Shown here in pieces: positions 59,525 through 64,000 of a DNA stretch of 64,000 bases. Position 1 is the first letter of the stretch. Each line of letters starts with the position of its first letter. Source of the DNA: Microbacterium kunmingense (GTDB taxonomy: Bacteria > Actinomycetota > Actinomycetes > Actinomycetales > Microbacteriaceae). Both the position numbers and the translations under genes were made by a program. The notes below the pieces were generated by a model, which saw nothing but the letters and a program-made list of their open reading frames with translations, did not search any database and had not been told where the DNA came from. The stretch lies in NCBI RefSeq assembly GCF_023155745.1, contig NZ_JAKNUS010000010.1, forward strand, positions 62,001 through 126,000. Direction: 5' to 3'.

Positions 59525-62500
59525 CTAGTGCGCCGGACGGATGACGACCAAAAGGTCGCCCGCCTCCACCTGCGCCGTCGGGGCGATCGCGATGCGCTCG
59601 ACGACGCCGTCGACGGGGGCGGTGATGGCCGCCTCCATCTTCATCGCCTCGATCGACGCGATCGGCGCTCCGGCGGTCACCGTCGCGCCCACCTCGGTCT
59701 TCACGGTGACGACGCCGGCGAACGGGGCCGCGACCTGACCCGGCCGAGAGGTGTCCGCCCGCTCCGCCTGACGCGTCTCGACGCTGATGCTCCGGTCGCG
59801 GACGTAGACGGGGCGGAGCTGTCCGTTCAGGGTGGTCATGACGGTCCGCATTCCCTTGGCGTCCGCCTCGCCGATGGCCTCCAGGCCGACGTAGAGCTGG
59901 ACTCCGGGATCGATCTCGGCGACATGCTCCTCGCCGGGCTTCAATCCGTACAGGTAGTCGGGAGTGCCGAGCGTGGAGAGGTCGCCGTACGCCTCCCGCG
60001 CCTTCTCGAACTCGCGCGCCGGCCCCGGGAACAGCAGACGGTTCAGGGTCCGGCGCCGCGAGGTGGCGTCGCCTGCCAGCCCCTCCTTCTCCTCGGGCGT
60101 CAACGGCGGGATCCCGATCGACACGGTGCGGCCGGCCAGCACCTTCGTGCGGAAGGGCTCGGGCCAGCCGCCGGGGAGATCGCCCAGCTCGCCGGCCATG
60201 AACCCCACGACCGAGTCGGGGATGTCGTAGTTCTGCGGGTTCTCGGCGAAGTCGGCCGGGTCGGCCTTGGCGGCGACCAGCGCGAGGGCGAGGTCGCCGA
60301 CCACCTTCGACGACGGCGTCACCTTCGGGATGCGTCCGAGGATGCGGTCGGCGGCGGCGTACATGTCCTCGATGAGCTCGAAGTCGTCGGCCAGACCCAG
60401 CGCGATCGCCTGCTGGCGCAGGTTCGAGAGCTGTCCGCCGGGGATCTCGTGGTGGTACACCCGGCCCGTGGGACCATCCAATCCCGACTCGAAGGGACGG
60501 TAGAGGTGCCGCACCCCCTCCCAGTAGGGCTCGAGGTCGCTGACCGCCTGCAGGTCGATCCCGGTGTCGCGGTCGGTGTGGGCCAGGGCCGCCACCAGCG
60601 CCGACAGCGAGGGCTGACTGGTCGTGCCCGCCAGAGGCGCGGCCGCGGCGTCGACGGCGTCGACACCCGCGGCGCTGGCTGCCAGGAGCGTGGCCAGTTG
60701 ACCGCCCGCGGTGTCGTGGGTGTGCAGGTGGACCGGGAGGTCGAATCGTTCGCGGAGAGCGGCGACCAGGCGCGCCGCCGCGGCGGGACGCAGGAGCCCG
60801 GCCATGTCCTTGATCGCGAGGATGTGGGCCCCCGACGCGACGATCTGCTCGGCGAGGCGCAGGTAGTAGTCCAGCGTGTAGAGCTGCTCGGCGGGATCGA
60901 GGAGGTCACCGGTGTAGCAGACCGCGACCTCGGCCACGGCGGTGCCGGTGTCCAGGACCGAGCGGATGGCGGGCACCATCTGGTCGACGTCGTTGAGGGC
61001 GTCGAAGATGCGGAAGATGTCCACACCCGTCGAGGCCGCCTCGCGGACGAAGGCGTCGGTGACCTCGACCGGCCTGGGCGTGTAGCCGACGGTGTTGCGT
61101 CCGCGCAGCAGCATCTGGATCGGGATGTTGGGAACCGCGTCGCGGATCGCCGCCAGGCGCTCCCAGGGGTCTTCGGCGAGGAATCGCAGCGCCACGTCGT
61201 ACGTCGCCCCGCCCCACGCCTCGATCGAGAGGAGCTCGGGAGTCATCCGCGCCACGTGCGGCGCACAGCGGACGAGGTCCCTCGTGCGCACACGGGTGGC
61301 CAGGAGCGACTGATGGGCGTCGCGGTACGTCGTCTCGGTCACGGCGAGCGGCGTCTGCTCGCGCAGCGCGCGGGCGAACCCCGCCGGACCCAGCTCGCGA
61401 AGGCGCTGCAGGTTCCCCGCCGGCGCGGGAGCGAGCAGGTCGATGTCGGGGAGCTTGCTGCCCGGCGAGACAGAGACCGGCTTCTCGCCGTAGGGCCGGT
61501 TCACCGTGACATCCGCGAGCCAGTTCAGCAGCTTCGTCGCCCGGTCGCGTGACGGGTGGCTGGTGAGCAGGCGCGGGCGCTCCTCGATGAATGCGGTGCT
61601 GAGGTCCCCCTCGACGAAGGAGGGGTCGTCGAGGACGGCGCGGAGGAAGGGGATGTTGGTGGCCACACCGCGGATGCGGAACTCCGCCAGGGCGCGCTTG
61701 GCGCGAGCGACCGCGGCGGGGTAGTCGCGGCCCCGACAGGTGAGCTTGGCGAGCATCGAGTCGAAGTGCGGGCTGATCTGCGAGCCGGCCGCCGTCGTCC
61801 CGCCGTCGAGGCGGATGCCCGCACCTCCCGGCGAGCGGTAGGTGGTGATGCGACCGGTGTCGGGACGGAAGCCCTGGGAGGGGTCTTCAGTGGTGATGCG
61901 GCACTGCAGGGCGGCGCCGCGCAGCACGATGCGATCCTGCGACAGGCCGAGGTCCTCCAGGCTCTCCCCCGCCGCGATGCGCATCTGCGACTGGACCAGG
62001 TCGACATCGGTCACCTCCTCGGTGACGGTGTGCTCGACCTGGATGCGGGGGTTCATCTCGATGAAGACATGCTGGCCGGCCCGCTCGCCCGCGGTGTCGA
62101 CGAGGAATTCGACGGTGCCGGCGTTGACGTAGCCGATCGACTCGGCGAACGCCACCGCGTCCCGGTGGATGCGCTGACGCAACTCGTCGTCGAGGTTCGG
62201 GGCCGGGGCGATCTCGATGACCTTCTGGTGGCGTCGCTGCACCGAGCAGTCGCGCTCGAAGAGGTGCACGGTGTGCCCCGTGGCATCCGCGAGGATCTGC
62301 ACCTCGATGTGACGGGGCCGGACCACAGCCTGCTCGAGGAAGACCCGGGGGTCGCCGAACGCCGCGCCGGCCTCGCGCATCGCCTCGGCGATGGCGGGCG
62401 GGAGCTCTCCCGGGGTCTCCACGCGCCGCATGCCCCGACCTCCGCCGCCGGCGACCGCCTTGACGAAGATCGGGAACCCGATGTCGCCGGCCTGGGCGAC

Positions 62501-62932
62501 CAGTGCGTCGACGTCGTCGGAGGCCTCGGTCGAGCGCAGCACCGGGACCCCCGCGGCGATGGCGTGCTCCTTGGCGGTCACCTTGTTCCCGGCCATCGCC
62601 AGCGCACGGGCCGGGGGTCCGATGAAGGTGATGCCGTTCTCGGCGGCTCGGGCGGCGAGCTCGGGGTTCTCCGAGAGGAATCCGTAGCCCGGGTAGATGG
62701 CGTCGGCGCCCGATTCGAGCGCGACACGGATGATCTCGTCGACATCGAGATAGGCGCGCACCGGATGGCCCGGTTCACCGATCACGTAGGACTCGTCGGC
62801 CTTCTGCCGATGCAGCGACCCGCGGTCTTCGAACGGGAAGACCGCGACGGTGCGGGCCCCCAGCTCGTAGGCGGCGCGGAAGGCGCGGATCGCGATTTCA
62901 CCGCGATTGGCGACCAGGATCTTCTCGAACAT
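59525..62932 (-). CDS. pyc: Pyruvate carboxylase
   Basis: 1135 residues, the full single-chain form. The biotin carboxylase domain starts 'FEKILVANRGEIAIRAFRAA' and includes 'AVAGGGGRGMRRVE', 'ERDCSVQRRHQKVIEIAPAP' and 'FIEMNPRIQVEHTVTEEVTD'. The carboxyltransferase domain includes 'LAVTETTYRDAHQSLLATRV', 'ILAIKDMAGLLRP' and 'PVHLHTHDTAGGQLATLLAA'. The C-terminal biotin carrier has the biotinyl Lys in 'SIEAMKMEAAITAPVDGVV'. It replenishes oxaloacetate. ATG 62932 has GAGG 6 nt upstream. The ParA gene diverges from it. Confidence 0.97.
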   Translation of the reverse strand: MFEKILVANRGEIAIRAFRAAYELGARTVAVFPFEDRGSLHRQKADESYVIGEPGHPVRAYLDVDEIIRVALESGADAIYPGYGFLSENPELAARAAENGITFIGPPARALAMAGNKVTAKEHAIAAGVPVLRSTEASDDVDALVAQAGDIGFPIFVKAVAGGGGRGMRRVETPGELPPAIAEAMREAGAAFGDPRVFLEQAVVRPRHIEVQILADATGHTVHLFERDCSVQRRHQKVIEIAPAPNLDDELRQRIHRDAVAFAESIGYVNAGTVEFLVDTAGERAGQHVFIEMNPRIQVEHTVTEEVTDVDLVQSQMRIAAGESLEDLGLSQDRIVLRGAALQCRITTEDPSQGFRPDTGRITTYRSPGGAGIRLDGGTTAAGSQISPHFDSMLAKLTCRGRDYPAAVARAKRALAEFRIRGVATNIPFLRAVLDDPSFVEGDLSTAFIEERPRLLTSHPSRDRATKLLNWLADVTVNRPYGEKPVSVSPGSKLPDIDLLAPAPAGNLQRLRELGPAGFARALREQTPLAVTETTYRDAHQSLLATRVRTRDLVRCAPHVARMTPELLSIEAWGGATYDVALRFLAEDPWERLAAIRDAVPNIPIQMLLRGRNTVGYTPRPVEVTDAFVREAASTGVDIFRIFDALNDVDQMVPAIRSVLDTGTAVAEVAVCYTGDLLDPAEQLYTLDYYLRLAEQIVASGAHILAIKDMAGLLRPAAAARLVAALRERFDLPVHLHTHDTAGGQLATLLAASAAGVDAVDAAAAPLAGTTSQPSLSALVAALAHTDRDTGIDLQAVSDLEPYWEGVRHLYRPFESGLDGPTGRVYHHEIPGGQLSNLRQQAIALGLADDFELIEDMYAAADRILGRIPKVTPSSKVVGDLALALVAAKADPADFAENPQNYDIPDSVVGFMAGELGDLPGGWPEPFRTKVLAGRTVSIGIPPLTPEEKEGLAGDATSRRRTLNRLLFPGPAREFEKAREAYGDLSTLGTPDYLYGLKPGEEHVAEIDPGVQLYVGLEAIGEADAKGMRTVMTTLNGQLRPVYVRDRSISVETRQAERADTSRPGQVAAPFAGVVTVKTEVGATVTAGAPIASIEAMKMEAAITAPVDGVVERIAIAPTAQVEAGDLLVVIRPAH

Positions 62933-62978
62933 GCACACCTCGCGGTTGGGCCGTGTGGTCTGGGCTGAGTGTGCTCTC

Positions 62979-62984
62979 AGCCTA
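62979..62984 (-). promoter_or_regulatory. -10 hexamer TAGGCT of pyc
   Basis: TAGGCT on the minus strand, 46 nt before the pyc ATG. A small inverted repeat CTGAG-N6-CTCAG (62965-62980) overlaps its downstream side. It is back to back with the ParA-gene promoter, only 8 bp apart. Confidence 0.5.
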
Positions 62985-62992
62985 GGGGACGG

Positions 62993-62998
62993 TAACGT
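62993..62998 (+). promoter_or_regulatory. -10 hexamer TAACGT of the ParA gene (near-leaderless)
   Basis: TAACGT ends 8 nt before GTG 63007. Confidence 0.4.
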
Positions 62999-63006
62999 AG
63001 TGCCTC

Positions 63007-63816
63007 GTGCACGTACTCTCCGTCAGCTCACTCAAGGGCGGGGTCGGCAAGACGACCGTGACGCTCGGACTCGCTTCCGCCGCTTTCGCGCGCGGCGTCC
63101 GGACGTTGGTCGTCGACCTGGACCCGCAGTCCGACGTGTCGACGGGGATGGACATTCAGGTCGCCGGTCGCCTGAACATCGCCGACGTCCTGGCCAATCC
63201 CAAGGAGAAGGTCGTCCGTCAGGCGATCACGTCCTCCGGCTGGGCGAAGGTGCACCCCGGGACCATCGACGTCATGATCGGCAGCCCGTCGGCGATCAAC
63301 TTCGACGGACCGCACCCGAGCGTCCGCGACGTGTGGAAGCTCGAAGAGGCGCTCGCCACGATCGAGGCCGATTACGACCTCGTGCTCATCGACTGCGCCC
63401 CGTCGCTGAACGCGCTCACGCGCACCGCGTGGGCAGCGAGCGACCGCGTGATCGTCGTGACCGAGCCGGGCCTGTTCTCGGTCGCAGCGGCCGACCGGGC
63501 GCTGCGTGCCATCGAGGAGATCCGTCGCGGACTCTCGCCCCGCCTCCAGCCGCTCGGACTCGTCGTCAACCGCGTGCGTCCGCAGTCGATCGAGCACCAG
63601 TTCCGCATCAAGGAGCTGCGCGACATGTTCGGTCCGCTCGTGCTGAGCCCTCAGCTGCCCGAGCGCACGTCGCTGCAGCAGGCGCAGGGCGCCGCCAAAC
63701 CCCTCCACATCTGGCCCGGAGACTCGGCGCAGGAGCTGGCGGCCGACTTCGACGCGCTGCTCGACCGCGTCATCCGCACCGGTCGCATCCCCACGCCCGG
63801 CGAAACGCGCGTCTGA
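63007..63816 (+). CDS. ParA-family ATPase
   Basis: 269 residues. '[20 protein letters not shown]' is the deviant Walker A, 'LVVDLDPQSDVSTGMDI' switch I, 'YDLVLIDCAPSLNALTRTA' switch II, and 'LGLVVNRVRPQSIEHQFRIK' a typical ParA ending. It resembles orphan chromosomal ParA proteins of the Rv1708 kind rather than the origin-proximal parA, because no parB follows. It probably positions a cargo on the nucleoid or membrane; the partner is unknown. Confidence 0.92.
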   Translation: MHVLSVSSLKGGVGKTTVTLGLASAAFARGVRTLVVDLDPQSDVSTGMDIQVAGRLNIADVLANPKEKVVRQAITSSGWAKVHPGTIDVMIGSPSAINFDGPHPSVRDVWKLEEALATIEADYDLVLIDCAPSLNALTRTAWAASDRVIVVTEPGLFSVAAADRALRAIEEIRRGLSPRLQPLGLVVNRVRPQSIEHQFRIKELRDMFGPLVLSPQLPERTSLQQAQGAAKPLHIWPGDSAQELAADFDALLDRVIRTGRIPTPGETRV

Positions 63817-63910
63817 GAGGTCGAGGCCGTCGGTGGCGGCAAGCTCGGCGGGACCGCTGAGACCGCTACGCCGATGAGGCAGGGACCTCCGTGAGGCGAA
63901 CGAGTTCCGC

Positions 63911-64000
63911 TCAGGCCGAGCGCGCCGTGCGTCGAGCGGCGAGCTCGTCGACGGGGTCGGGAGCCTGCGGGTCGAACTCCACGAGGGTCGACTCGACCTC
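63911..64000 (-). CDS. Partial CDS, C-terminus of an unidentified protein
   Basis: The last 29 codons of a minus-strand gene entering from the right edge: it reads 'EVESTLVEFDPQAPDPVDEL' then 'AARRTARSA' and stops at TGA 63913-63911. Acidic then basic composition is typical of a soluble protein tail, but it cannot be assigned. It converges on the ParA gene across a 94-bp gap in which I see no clear terminator. Confidence 0.5.
   Translation of the reverse strand, partial: EVESTLVEFDPQAPDPVDELAARRTARSA

Noticed and set aside
59384..61552. 722-codon plus-strand frame opposite pyc, and another at 61556-62968
   Set aside because: Antisense shadows of pyruvate carboxylase; no family motifs and no promoter or ribosome-binding site.
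1..64000. tRNA, rRNA or known riboswitch genes
   Set aside because: Scanning the gaps by eye, I found no cloverleaf ending in CCA-type acceptor stems, no rRNA sequence and no recognisable riboswitch core. A covariance-model search would be needed to be certain.

Overview
The window is high-GC, densely coded actinobacterial chromosome, most likely from Microbacterium or a close relative in the Microbacteriaceae. The evidence is a mycobacteria-like cytochrome bcc-aa3 gene set, a division and cell-wall (dcw) cluster running from mraZ to divIVA without ftsA, an idsA / Rv2175c-like / PASTA-kinase / class II DAHP synthase / plsC / fadD block in the same order as in Mycobacterium tuberculosis, and many apparently leaderless genes. 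I see no prophage, IS element, CRISPR array, tRNA or rRNA. This is core genome with a few decayed accessory genes.

Layout. 1-8.7 kb: an edge fragment, an exported lipoprotein/PKD-protein pair, a stand-alone 5'-3' exonuclease, a decayed DUF6226 gene, a DUF222-HNH protein, and a tightly overlapped minus-strand operon trpD - PHP hydrolase - MFS exporter - lipoprotein. 8.8-17.8 kb: respiration, with ctaE-qcrCAB (+) facing ctaC-ctaD-ctaF (-). A PP2C phosphatase is coupled to ctaF and a rhodanese lies between the two runs. 17.9-28.8 kb: erpA, an M20 dipeptidase, a DUF3043 protein, pyrD, nrdR, hisD, a membrane protein with short repeats, dnaE and a NUDIX hydrolase, followed by a truncated GNAT gene. 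28.9-46.7 kb (all minus): the dcw cluster mraZ-rsmH-ftsL-ftsI-murF-mraY-murD-ftsW-murG-murC-ftsQ-ftsZ-yggS-sepF-yggT-divIVA, continuing into lspA and an RluD-type synthase. murE is not in the cluster. 47-57 kb: DUF3040 protein, polyprenyl synthetase, Rv2175c-like regulator, LysM exoprotein, PASTA kinase, class II DAHP synthase, PlsC, ROK glucokinase and long-chain acyl-CoA ligase. 57-64 kb: peptide deformylase, a MinD-like ATPase with a long acidic N-terminus, pyruvate carboxylase, a ParA ATPase and an edge fragment.

How the genes work together. The respiratory block supplies all subunits of the bcc menaquinol oxidase and the four aa3 oxidase subunits. The dcw block makes and flips lipid II (murF, mraY, murD, murG, murC, ftsW), cross-links it at the septum (ftsI) and positions growth (ftsZ, sepF, divIVA). 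The downstream kinase block probably senses muropeptides and signals to that machinery; this is inferred from its families and its synteny with M. tuberculosis.

Most notable non-coding observations: (i) about fifteen genes begin 6-8 nt after a TAnnnT-like -10 hexamer, implying widespread leaderless transcription and fixing several starts; (ii) eight 14-bp tandem units start at the fadD stop codon and run into a 25-bp stem that also holds the def stop codon; (iii) three 10-bp-spaced MraZ boxes precede mraZ, next to a perfect 19-bp inverted repeat; (iv) palindromic operator candidates lie upstream of trpD/ctaE, the LysM gene and ftsZ.
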